A stretch of 64,000 nt of DNA from positions 1,302,001 through 1,366,000 of the forward strand of contig WAID01000006.1 in NCBI GenBank assembly GCA_016584495.1, given 5' to 3'. This DNA comes from Celoporthe dispersa (taxonomy: Eukaryota; Ascomycota; Sordariomycetes; Diaporthales; Cryphonectriaceae). Position 1 is the stretch's first letter; each line of letters opens with the position of its first letter. The notes below the pieces were generated by a model that saw nothing but the letters and a program-made list of their open reading frames with translations, was not told the DNA's origin and made no database searches. A program made the translations under genes and the position numbers. Below are positions 34,373-44,712 of the stretch, piece by piece.

Positions 34373-35294
34373 ATGGCCAGCAGAGTATTAGCAGGAAAAC
34401 TGGGGATAGTGACAGGCGCCTCAAGAGGTAAATGCCATACACGACCTCTCGCCTCCAAAACGCTCTCTCATCACTGACGGCGCAACAGGCATCGGGTCGG
34501 CGATCGCAGAGAACCTGGCTTCCAAGGGCTGCAACCTGGTCCTGAACTATACGTCAAAGTCCTCCACCTCGCTCACCAGGGAGCTCTCCAAGAAGCTCGA
34601 GGGCAAGTATGGCATCCAGACCTTTGGCGTGCAGGCGGACCTGGGCACGCCACAGGGCCCGTCAGCCCTCATCGCCGCCACCAAGGACCAGTTCCTGTCC
34701 TCGCCGCCCAGCCCAGACGCCAAGTTCCAGATCGATGTGATTGTCAACAACGCCGGCGTCGCCCGCAACGACAAGCTGCCCGACATCAAGCTCGAGGACT
34801 TCGACGCCACCTTCCACGTCAACGTCCTGGGGCCCCTCCTCCTCATGCAGGCCGCCGCGCCCTACCTGCCCACCGACCGCTCCGGCCGCGTCGTCAACCT
34901 CTCGTCCATCTCGTCCGACTGCGGCTTCCTCGGCCAGTCCATCTACGGCGGGTCCAAGGCCGCCATCGAGGCCATGACGCGCGTCTGGGCCAGGGAGCTG
35001 AGCGAGCGTGCCACCGTCAACGCCATCAACCCGGGCCCCGTCGAGGGCCCCATGTATGCTGCCAACAGCGACGAATTCAAGGCCGGCATCAAGGGCTGGA
35101 TCGAGCACGCCCCGCTCATGCGGGCGCGCCCGGGCCTGGACGCCGACGAGGTCGTTGAGGAGGCGAGGACGGGCGGTGGCAGGCCCGCCTATGTCCACGA
35201 GGTCGCAGGGATCGTGGGGATGTTGTGCACACCAGATGCCGCGTGGTGCACCGGGCAGGTGGTCTGCGCCAACGGTGGTCTGTTGATGCATTAG
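34373..35294 (+). CDS. Short-chain dehydrogenase/reductase (FabG-like)
   Basis: This is a classical SDR oxidoreductase, most like fungal 3-oxoacyl-[ACP]-reductase/ketoreductase-type enzymes; the substrate is unknown. Two exons (34373-34427 and 34489-35294) give 286 residues. The cofactor motif TGASRGIG (14-21) is split by the intron. NNAG is at 105-108, the catalytic Ser is in NLSSIS (about 157-158), and the YGGSK pair is Tyr171/Lys175. NPGPVEGPMY and the C-terminal WCTGQVVCANGG complete the fold. The extra polar stretch at about 85-98 (DQFLSSPPSPDAKFQ) is longer than in bacterial FabG. The frame is clean and the start is the only suitable ATG before the cofactor motif. Confidence 0.92.
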
Positions 35295-36782
35295 ACTGGA
35301 CGCGTGCTGCATCGGCGGCGAACACTAGGCCAGCGCAGCTCTTCCTGACGCTCCATGCCTGCTTCTGCCGAGCCTCAGGCGTGTCCTCGACCCCCATGGC
35401 CCCTAGGATCACAGTCTGAGATGAACTGCCTCGGCTCCTCTGGACGAATCCCGCTGTCTGGCAGGAGCATGTTGCTAAGAGGGTCCGTTTTTCCAGCCTT
35501 TCATCTATCATTAGGAAATAACTGTCGCTCTTCCGTCTCCATGCATTCTCGTCAGCCTCCGGCTGCCAACCTGGAGACCGCCAGGACGACCCGAGAGCAT
35601 GCAGGATGAGTGTGTTCCACACTTTCCGCGCGTCAACGCAATTGTGAAGAGCAATCTCGTGCTGGCTTGTCTCCCCACCGGGAGTTGGAGGAGCTCTGCA
35701 CTCAAGATGCCAATCATCGTAGTTTTATCCAACGAATTCACTTCATCGGGCCCTGCTGTTCACAGTATGGTGACGGAACAGATAATGAAACACCTCAGCT
35801 ATCAAAGCAGACTCCGACATGCAACAACAGCCATCTATCTTGAATATTCATTCTTGAACATCCGTTTAGCCCTCTCCAGCCTAGCGCAATTATTGGTGGA
35901 TTGCGTAAAGATAGGTCGCAGTGTCTGGGTTGAACATGCCATCTCGCACAAGCTGGTCTGCGGATTCAACTATCCATGTCTGGCAGTCCCTCTGCACAAC
36001 CCCCTTTATTGGCACTCCCTAGAGCTGCATATGTTAGCGGTATGTGTCAGGACTGAGTTACTAGCGAATACGTATAACTATGTCTAACACCAGGGTCCGG
36101 GATCTTGAAGTGTTCAAAGGAAGACGAATTACAGTAGTAGCTGAGCTCTCAACGAGGCATCGGGGTGTCATCGAGCCACTGAATGACCGGCCCTCCCCAG
36201 TCGTTATTTCTTCCCTTGGGCTGCTCGTCAAGTACGGAGGTGCCAATGGAAATTGCACTTCAGATGATTATCTACACCTTAGCAAAGCCCAAGTTTAGGA
36301 TATGGCTTGTCTTCACAGCATCCAGAGATAATCAGATTGGACTCTGTCCATTGTACCTGGCTGATTATTTAGGGAGTCTTTTTAGAAGGGAACCAAGATC
36401 ATCTCTAAAAGTGGTAATAACTACCAAATCACTCTTCCTCTTTCAATATCCGAGACCAAGCAAACACTGATTAGACAAAGACACCATTTCAACAAGGATA
36501 TCTTGTTATTGGCATCTCATTATAAAGTTTTAGATTGCATTGTCTACAAGGAAGAAAGACTCAAAAAGAAATTCTATTCTTATCAGACCTACTTTCTCAT
36601 CCTCTAATCAATACTAATATCGACGTGATTCTTTAGTTTTATATTGCACCTTCAGAGGGCTTCTGGATCTTCCAAAATCAAAGCAGCAGGACTGATACTT
36701 TTCTCAACCTACAATTTTATTTGCGAGCTAAGAAAATCCGTCAGTTATAAGTAACTAGCAGGGAAGACGCTTAGGATCATCT
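35295..36782. other. 1.5 kb AT-richer intergenic region
   Basis: The part from about 36280 to 36780 is clearly more AT-rich than the coding neighbourhood. The small open frames have no recognisable domain and the sequence shows no transposon ends. It includes the promoter of the J-like gene. Confidence 0.5.
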
Positions 36783-37990
36783 ATGATGAGCAATAACGAC
36801 GTCAGCGATCTGACGCCAGCGTCGCCGACACCCTCGGAGGCGGACTCGAACACGATGAAGCATGCAGCCGATCAATCTACCACGGGAACAAACCCGAAAA
36901 GTGACACAGAGCAGGCAGGTGACGGTGCTCAGCCGGAACACACTTTTCAGTCAGACGGCGATGTCAAGCCTGAAGAGGCCATCGAGCCTGAAGACAGCGT
37001 CCAGTCTGATGACACCGTCCGGCCTATAGATGCTACCCAGCCTGCCACTGCCTCTGAATCAGCTGCAGGCCAGACTTCAATGGCATCTGGTGAGCAAGAC
37101 CGAGAAAGACAATCTAGGCGCGAGGCGTACTCAGAGCTGTATCGAGACATGAAACTCCTCGAGGAAGCTTTGCGCAAGGTCCCAAGTCCAGTTCTCTGGT
37201 GGGAGCGTCCCCTGACTATCTCCTTCACGTTCTTTATGTTCTCTTTGTTCTCCTTCGCACTCTTGTACACCCTTTCCCACATCACGTTGCTGGGCGATCA
37301 CTTGCCCTCGACCTCGATAGACAGCTTGTTTTCTTGGACATCAAAAGGCAATTTGAGATCCCCCAGCAGCAGCAGCACGACTCAGACTCAGAGTCTGGGC
37401 CTTCCGGACCATTACTGGACCCTCAACGTCCCGCTTCATGCCAGCAACAAGGAGATCGAGCAGAGTTACAACGGGATCCTGAAGGCTGCGCGCGCTGGGG
37501 GTGATAAGGCGACTACGACGGACACCACAGAGGCGAAACTTGCCTATCGTACTTTGACAAACCCTGCAGACAGATGCGCGTACGATGCGCTCTACCAGGG
37601 CTTCTGGACGAATGACCGCTCGGAGCTGATGCGGTACTGCAAGAGTGTTGTGGAGCAGCAGACAAAACGAGACGCGGAAGCCTGTGACGAGCATGACTGT
37701 GTTTTTGTAAACATTCTGGAGGACGTCGTCGAGAAGCATATCGTCGTATCAAAGGTTCTTGTCACCATCCCAGGTGAGTCGAAAGGAACCGGGGGAACAG
37801 ACAAAACGACAAGAGTAAATTGGGCACGATGATAGGAGAATTCTTGCGGGGCTGGGTATGGAATCAAATCAATAAGAGCTATGCGCGCATGATACTTTCA
37901 GGAGAATTCCAGCAGGGTCTGAAAAGGCAGGATGAACGGCATGCGACAGTCCTGCATCAGTTCCAGAGACTCCGAGGATGGTGGACGTAA
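36783..37990 (+). CDS. Membrane-anchored degenerate J-domain protein
   Basis: This predicted membrane protein has a J-like domain, but its function is unknown. Two exons (36783-37773 and 37902-37990) give 359 residues. The first 120 residues are polar, rich in Ser, Thr, Glu and Asp, with acidic repeats (PEEAIEPEDSVQSDDTVRP). A transmembrane segment lies at about 144-166 (LTISFTFFMFSLFSFALLYT). The J-like region (209-271) keeps the helix pattern DHYWTLNVPLHASNKEIEQS and the closing RTLTNPADRCAYDALY. It lacks the HPD tripeptide that activates Hsp70; the loop reads AARAGGDKA. The last exon is basic and ends GWWT. The intron at 37774-37901 is supported by GTGAGT and TTTCAG, and by the frame. The start could be either of two adjacent ATGs. 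Confidence 0.8.
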
Positions 37991-38867
37991 TGCCGGGCAG
38001 CTGGTCGCTGTGCTTGTATTGTGCCTCATGTTTTCTACATGTAACATTTTTTTTTTAACCGAGAATAGTTGAAAAATGATTTTGTTTTATTATAGTTGTT
38101 GGTACATATTTTGGAGTTTTGCCTTAGATTGAAGAACTCGGATGGAAATTGATCTTTTGAAAAATACATTTATATGTGCTGAATATTAATCGCTGGGGTG
38201 CTACCATCTCAAAGCTGTACCAAACTGTAGGCATTCTCTAGTGATATAAGTTGAGGCACGAAAGAAGAGGATGGGGGACTGTGATGGAGGAGAATGCAAT
38301 TAGTATTTTTTCATTAAAAAAACAGAAGATAAAAGGGAGAGGGGTGTTGTGTGTGTTCTCGCTTGTTTGAACCTTCGATCTGATATGATCAAGAGATTAG
38401 GACAGGAAGATTCGGACAGTCTCGTATATGGCTCGTGCTGACCGCTCTTGATAGCCAAGCCAATGTTTTTTTCTACCGAGTACTTTCATAGAGGCCAGCC
38501 AGATCATCTAGATTTCAATCCTGGAGGGCTCTGCAGCCTGTATCGTCTTTTCAATATCCTCGACATGAGAATCCCTCAGATAGATGCCGTGAACTGCAAA
38601 CTACATGATCCGTCGGCCGAATCCGGGTCCGAAGCCACGGACCCGAGCAGCCACTGAATGTACTACTTGGGCTTGAACGCACTAGCATCTATCTCAGACT
38701 TGCCAATGCACACACTCGAAAAGGACAAACTATCCGTCCATACGCTTCCACCAACCTCATCCCGACATTAAGAGATACTGTCAAGCTCAAAGTCTCAGTC
38801 AAGACCAGGTATCGCCCGTTCATCGATCCTCAGTCCTTGTAAAGGAAAAAAAAACTCCTTGGCGGTC
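37991..38867. other. AT-rich intergenic region
   Basis: T- and A-rich flank after the J-like gene (especially 38040-38170), then the promoter of lto1. No gene is seen. Confidence 0.5.
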
Positions 38868-39479
38868 ATGGCATCCAGCGACCCTTTCGACGACGTCCTT
38901 AACCTCGAGGATAGATTCTACTCGGAAGGCTACGAGCAGGGCGTGGCCGACGGCGCCCGCGCGGGAATGGTTGAGGGCCGCTCGTTCGGAATCGAGAAGG
39001 GCTTTGAGAAGTTCGTCGAGGCGGGGCGGCTCTACGGTAGGTCTGTGGTGTGGGCGAACAGGCTCCCCCAGTCCCAGGCCCGACCTCGGTTGGCGGAGGC
39101 ATCAGATGCTGCTGCTACTGCTGCTGCTACTGCTGCTGCTCCGGCTGAGACCTCCTCGGCGGCGAGCAAGAGCCTGCCGGGCCTGGACAAGGGTGGCTCG
39201 AGGCTAGAGAAGAACATCATCACCCTCCACGCGCTGGTTGAGCCGGATACCTTGTCCACGGAAAACACGGACGAGGCGGTTAACGACTTCGACGATCGGG
39301 TGAAGAGGGCCCAGGGGAAGGCGAGAGTGATTGAGAGAAACGTTGGCGAGGACGGCGGTGCCGAAACCACCAAGGCGGAGGGCAGCAGTCCCTCGACCAC
39401 AGCGACGAGAGTTGGCGACCGCGATGAGCCTTCAGGCCCCTCCACCTCTCCACCTCGAGAACAGGGCATTCAATTTTGA
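38868..39479 (+). CDS. Lto1/ORAOV1 family protein (Yae1-type repeat)
   Basis: Lto1 pairs with Yae1 as an adaptor that brings the ribosome-recycling ATPase Rli1/ABCE1 to the cytosolic iron-sulfur assembly machinery. It is a single exon of 203 residues, starting at the ATG before ASSDPFDDVLNLEDRFY. The diagnostic glycine-spaced segment runs from FYSEGYEQGVADGARAG through EGRSFGIEKGFEKFVEAGRL. The remainder is low-complexity: an Ala/Thr run, then Lys/Glu-rich and Ser/Pro-rich stretches. An upstream in-frame TTG at 38859 is not a plausible start. The C-terminus ends IQF rather than the Trp reported for yeast Lto1. The gene converges on the complex I subunit gene. Confidence 0.85.
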   Translation: MASSDPFDDVLNLEDRFYSEGYEQGVADGARAGMVEGRSFGIEKGFEKFVEAGRLYGRSVVWANRLPQSQARPRLAEASDAAATAAATAAAPAETSSAASKSLPGLDKGGSRLEKNIITLHALVEPDTLSTENTDEAVNDFDDRVKRAQGKARVIERNVGEDGGAETTKAEGSSPSTTATRVGDRDEPSGPSTSPPREQGIQF

Positions 39480-40549
39480 GGCAGGGAAGGGTCCACCAGA
39501 GCTTCCAGAAACAGCACGGAGGAAGACGTCTGCCCCGCCGCAGGCAGCCGCTGCATGCAGGCATCAGGGTCGCGACTCGACTCGGGCTTGTGCGCTGCAG
39601 AATCTGCATCGATGGTGCACCCACGGCAACACACTCGGATTGGAGCCAAGCCGAGGATTTGCAGACCTCGGATGTACAGCCTGCATGCCACCAATCTTTC
39701 GAGCGGGAAGTGGCGTGTGCGCCTCCAATCAGCCAAGATCACGCCGGTTGGAGTTGTGCTTGGGTCTCCTTGATTCTCTGGCTGGTCAAGAGATGGGAGG
39801 AGCCACAGCAAGAACATCGCAGGAAATACCTTGATGTATGTGGGTAAGAAGACATGGACCTCCTGTTAGAGACACCAGCTTATTGATACCCAGCGAGAAC
39901 AAGCCTCTCCGGTGCAAGATCAGAAGCCGTCTAGACCGCCCCTCACGCACGCCTGCATGTGAGCTGAATCTACAGCGGGCGACGTTGGGCATTCAGAACA
40001 CACCGTGAAGCCTGGGAGTTAGTCGTAGCACGGGTTGATAGCTGTATCAATTAGATGTCGATTTACTCCAGACTTTTTGCTCAACAGTAATGATCTAAGA
40101 CGCTTTCGTCCAGAAGAAATGGTCTTCCGATGTTCATTCTGCCACTGCGCCTTGTGTTGGTATACACAATCTACTAGGAAAGCTTAGCGGATCGGTAAGT
40201 TTCGAATGTATGTAGGGGCGTCAGTTGGCAGCGTCAGATGGGGCTTTGTCCCTGTGGTCACCACAGCATGGTGGCCTAGGTGACTGTCGTCAACAGGATT
40301 TAAGCCGGACCTGCCAGGCGACGCCAGAAGACCAAAGTGATGGAAAAGGAGATGTAGACAAGAAGCCTTTTACACAGCCTTTGTATAGGTCATTCGAGGT
40401 CTCTCGACTTCTAGTGGCATTCCCGCCGCGAAGGAAAAGGGTATTTGAAAGCCTTAAAGAAATCATCATTGTCTAAATCATTTTCTTGTTGATAACTGCA
40501 ATTTTTATACATGCACCGCTGCCCTGTGCCGTCCTCCACGCTCTTAACC
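39480..40549. other. Convergent 3' region of lto1 and the complex I gene
   Basis: About 1.1 kb with no supported gene, moderately AT-rich toward 40480. Open frames on both strands lack domains. Confidence 0.5.
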
Positions 40550-41322
40550 TCACTGGAATGTCCGGCATGGATATCTGTTCAGTGAAGTTAGCAAGATCAT
40601 ACAGCGAAAAGGCACCCCCTCCCCGTCACGGTCAAGGACTTACTTGCCCGGGTAGCTCTGCTCCTCCGTCAGCTCCCAGGGATGCACGTCCCATTCTCCT
40701 TTCTTCAGGCTCTGGCCGCTGGGCAGGGGCGGCAGGCCGTCGACGAGCAGCTCCCTGGCGACGTCGACGCCCTTCTCCTCGAAGACCCTCGCGAGACCCT
40801 TCTCCTGGCCCTCGGCCTCGGCGGCCACGAGGGCCTTGCTGCCCTCCCTCGCCGATCAGCTCGACCTTGGGAGCCTCCGCGCTGCCGACGGTCAGCAGGG
40901 CGACGGCGTCAGCCTGGGAGACGACGCTCAGGCGCGGGTAGTTGCGGCGGGTGTCGCGCTTCCAGTAAGCGTTGTCGGCGATGTCGCCGGCGGGGACGGT
41001 CACGGGGTCGTCGTAGGCCATGGGGTCGTTGCCGCCGGGTGTGGGCCAGCGGAAGTAAGGGTTGAGGGGCACGCCGTTGGAGCGGTTGGCGTCGATGGCA
41101 GTGGCGCGACGGATGCGCTCCCAGATGCCGACGGACTGGAGGGTTTGTTTCTGGAAAGAGGAGAGGGGAGAGCAAAGGTCAGCCGGTCGGTCTGGCTGCC
41201 GCAGGTTCGAGGTGGGCTCTGCGCGAGGAATCTGACTCCAATTGGCGGGAGGGAGCTCTCCTTACCTTTGCTATGGGGATCACATGGCCCGCGGCCGCCG
41301 TCGCTACTGCCTTGGAGGCCAT
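40550..41322 (-). CDS. NADH:ubiquinone oxidoreductase 21.3 kDa subunit, one-base frameshift
   Basis: This is an accessory subunit of mitochondrial complex I, matching the Neurospora 21.3 kDa subunit family. Three exons (41266-41322, 40644-41150, 40550-40574) give 195 residues. Exon 1 encodes MASKAVATAAAGHVIPIAK. Exon 2 has QSVGIWERIRRATAID, NGVPLNPYFRWPTPG, YDDPVTVPAGDIADNAYWKR and LSVVSQADAVALLTVGS. One extra base is apparent at the CCC run at 40842-40844 (plus strand), between ELIGEGG and SKALVAAEAEGQEKG. The last exon is 25 nt and gives KYPCRTFQ; it is supported by a GTAAGT donor, a GCTAAC branch site and an AACAG acceptor. If this last intron is kept, the donor itself supplies a TAA stop at 40640-40642. 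The gene is divergent from the peroxiredoxin gene. Confidence 0.9.
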
Positions 41323-42945
41323 GGTGCAGGCTCTGGGGGAGAGGACTGGGGGCGGGGAGGGCTGCTGGTGGGTGATGTTGGAGGGAGGGCAACCTGCTTG
41401 ACTGCTGCTTCTGAGCGCATCACCGAATCGATGGGGAGAGAGAGAGCTGCTCTGGGAAACAGGAGTGACGTGATTGGTCGGACTGGCTTAGTCAGCTCGG
41501 GCCGGGCCGGGATCGCTGGCCGGCAGGCAGGACACAGCGCAGGAGGGAAGTACCTCTCTGGACCTGCGCCTGCTGCTCCGATGGCCCTGCCCACCCAGTG
41601 CCACCCTCCCTGCCTCCCTACTCCCGAGATCACGGCTAATTCTACTACCACCGTGCAGCACCTTTGCGTCTTTGATCAACTGATTGGCTGTTCTCTCAGG
41701 CCTGCATCCCTTCCCACTCATCCTGCTTCTCTGAGGAGAGAGGTGGCTGTCTGACGAGGGGCCCGGCCAGGTGTCGGCTGCGAGAATTAGCGGCCGCCGA
41801 GCTAAGCGGATATTGATTGATCGATATTACTAAGTAGGATTCGAGCTCGACCAGATCCCGTGCCGACCAACAAGGCCAGTATTGGTCCTGCTGGGTGTGG
41901 TGTACCATAGTAGGCCAGCTGGCGCGCCCTGGGTAAACCTTACCGTGCGCTCAGCCTAGCATGGAGCAATGGAGCTTTAGAGGGGGATGGGCACACCCCT
42001 CTCCCGATCTAGACGTTACGGACTTAGCGACAGCGCCCGAGGAAAAGACGATTTGTCTCCTGAGGAGGTGCCTGCGGTCTTGTCTGCACCGTCTGTTCCT
42101 TAGCGGAGCAGGCCTCTCTCTTGTCTGATGCAACCAAGACACCGAAGCCACCAGATGTCGAAATCTAGAAGCTGGGGCTGGGCGATTGGAACAGCAAGAT
42201 GTTGGGTGTGTAATTCCGGGGCTGGGCGGCCGGTCAGATCAGATTGGATCGAACGGACGATGATGAAATGGCCCTGCGAGACTGAACCACCCTCACACAC
42301 ACACGCGCGCGCGCGCCTCACACCACACCCCCTCCCCTCCTCCCCAAACGCCCTGGGGCGCACCTGGGGGGGGGGGTGGGAAAAAGCCTACCAGAGAAAG
42401 AGCTGGACCATATCACCCGGGTGCTCCTGCGCCTGGGCTCAGGCCGAGGAGGTCTCAACAGCTTGCGCAGTGAGGAGCACCCTGTCTGGTTTCTGATTGG
42501 CTCGAGCTCTACCCCAGACGACATCCCATCCCACCGCGCCTTGCTTCCCATATCTACCCTCGTCCATCCCCCCCTTCCGCTCCCCCCTCGAACTTGCTTT
42601 CCCTTTTTCTTCTCTTCCCTCCTTGTCTCTCTTTCTTTTCTCCCGACAGATCACTTTCCCAGCCCCCATCTCCACTGTGCACTGTCGTAAGCTCAAGTTT
42701 GTCAACCCCCCTCGTGGCCACACACTCGAGGCCACGCTCAGACTGTACCCTCCTCCTCGGGCTCGCGGCACTCTGCCTGTCTCACCACCTCCCCCACAGC
42801 TCGTAAGGTCTCCATCCCCACAGTGACATAGGCTCTCGATGTGCACTGCATCTCTTGTTCTGCGATGGTACATGTCGACGACGCCAGGTTGTGGCTGACA
42901 GGCGCCCCCGCCCCCTTCCCTAGACCCTTCCTCTAACCCCTCAGG
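41323..42945. other. Divergent promoter region of complex I and peroxiredoxin genes
   Basis: No gene is supported. It contains one copy of TACCATAGTA (41903-41912), a CA/CG alternating stretch near 42292-42317 and a G11 run at 42366-42376. The last 450 bp are CT-rich. A GTAAGC at 42687 and a CTAACCCCTCAG ending at 42944 could bound an intron in the 5' leader of the peroxiredoxin gene. Confidence 0.45.
42292..42317. repeat. Alternating CA/CG tract
   Basis: CACACACACGCGCGCGCG-type alternating purine/pyrimidine sequence in a promoter region; such tracts can adopt Z-DNA. Confidence 0.75.
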
Positions 42946-43707
42946 ATGCCCGTTGAGCTCCGCAAGCGCAAGGCCCCCCGCCAGCGCCCGAGCCTCCCAA
43001 GAAGAAGCCAGCCAAGGCCGCGGCCAAAGTCAAGGAGGCCGTCAAGGGCAAGACTGGCGGGCCTGCCAAGCCGGAGGCGCCCGCCAAGGCCAATGGGACC
43101 GCCTCGAAGAAGGTCGCGGTGGGCGACAGCGTCGACCTGGCCACCTTTGGCGGCGAGGTCACCCTCAACGACGGAACCACCACGACCCTCGCCTCCCTCG
43201 CCGAGAAGTCCGGATCTGGCGTTGTCCTCTTCACCTACCCCAAGGCCTCGACGCCCGGCTGCACCAACCAGGTCTGCCTGTTCCGGGACTCATATGAGCC
43301 CCTGACCGCCGGTGGTCTCGCCATCTACGGCCTCTCCCGTGACTCGCCCAAGAGCAACACCACCTTCAAGGAGAAGCAGAAGCTGCCCTACCCCCTGCTG
43401 TGCGACCCCAAGGCCAGCCTGATCTCCGCGATCGGTCTGAGCAAGGCCCCCAGCAGCACCCAGAGGGGCGTCTTCGTGGTGGACAAGGCGGGCAAGGTGC
43501 TCCTTGCCGAGCCTGGCAGCCCGGCCGGGACCGTCCAGGCCGTCAAGAAGCTGGTCGAGTCCGGTGCTGTCAACGGTGCCTCCCCCTGAGGCGGAGAAGG
43601 AGAAGAAGGACGAGGAGGAGAAGGCCAACGGTGATGCGGATGAGGAGACCAAGGCAGAGGAGTCCGAGGAGAAGAAGGAGGAGAAGGCGGAGGAGGAGAA
43701 GGAGTGA
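42946..43707 (+). CDS. BCP/Dot5-type peroxiredoxin, two one-base frameshifts
   Basis: This thiol peroxidase reduces alkyl and hydrogen peroxides; yeast Dot5 is nuclear. The N-terminus is basic (MPVELRKRKAP, then PKKKPAKAAAKVKEAVKGK), fitting nuclear localisation. The catalytic motif is STPGCTNQVCLFRDSY, with the peroxidatic Cys in TPGCT and a second Cys five residues later, as in BCP enzymes. GLSRDSPKSNTTFKEKQKLPYPLLCD and RGVFVVDKAGKVL follow. Two breaks are apparent. A base is missing in the six-C run at 42974-42979, just after RKRKAP. One is extra in the five-C run at 43582-43586; removing it replaces the stop at 43587-43589 with an acidic tail EAEKEKKDEEEKANGDADEE ending in EEKE (stop at 43707). 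The corrected length is 253 residues. The acidic tail is common in fungal relatives. Confidence 0.87.
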
Positions 43708-44476
43708 GGAGCTGGCCCCTGCGGCCTGCCTTATGTCCATGTCTGACAGGTGACTGTGACCGTTGTAACAGGATAGGACTCGGGCGCCATTTGTCTTATG
43801 AGTATTGTTTTGCTGCTTGGCTGGTAGGAGAAGGATGCCGACCTTGGGCCCAGACTGGAAGTGGTTCTCGTTATCAGGTCACTGTACTATACGACCATAA
43901 GCCCGTTTATCTTGTCTCAATCGCGAGTAGTGTTTACTGTATACATGAGAGATCGGAACGCGGGCGCTGAGCGACAGGATTATCGCAACTGTGATCCTAA
44001 ATGCATATGCCGCTGATGTCAATGTTTGAGGCACTCCCGCTCATGGGATCAATCTGCTGGGAGAATTGGGAAACTTCAACAGATGAGGTCTCTATTGTTC
44101 TGAACTTGAATCTCGCCGCAAGGTCTCCTATGTCCGTTCTGAAGGTGCGTAAGTAGCACTATGTACTACCACACCATGTACTTACATACTTGTATACAGT
44201 ACATAGTGCTGTGTAGGAGCACGGCAGGCCCCACTTTAATTAACTGCACCCCAAGCTTCAGCGGCGCCGCTATTTACTTCAGAGCACCAACTACCTACAT
44301 CCAACCCACTCAGCCTACAAACACCAGAGCTCGCCCGTGCTGCCATTCCATGTACCCAGCGAGCCTACCGAAGAAATATTTCCATCCTCCACTGACCCAG
44401 AAGCACCTTCTCACCGACTAGCGAGAAAGAGGAGAGGAAATAAGAAGGAGGGAGGGCAAAACCAAAGAAAAGAGAC
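43708..44476. other. Intergenic region before SPF45 gene
   Basis: No gene is seen. It includes a stretch rich in GTAC/TACTAC words at about 44150-44215 and a purine-rich leader just before the next ATG. Confidence 0.5.
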
Positions 44477-44680
44477 ATGGCCGCGCAGCCTCCACCACCG
44501 CCCAAAGCCGGCGGCGGCATGTCGCTCTACGCGAACCTGCTGAACCCAAAGGCGGCCGACGCTTCTGCCTCGGGCTCAGCATCCATCACCGGCGCCCCTG
44601 TGGTCTACGACGGCGGAGAGAAGGACGACGCCTCTAGGAAGGAGGCCATCCCAGGTACGCGAGGGCTTCCCCCAACGTCC

Positions 44681-44712
<32 letters not shown>

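Noticed and set aside
35295..36782. Transposon or RIP-mutated relic in the AT-richer spacer
   Set aside because: I see no terminal repeats, no target-site duplication and no transposase or reverse-transcriptase motifs.
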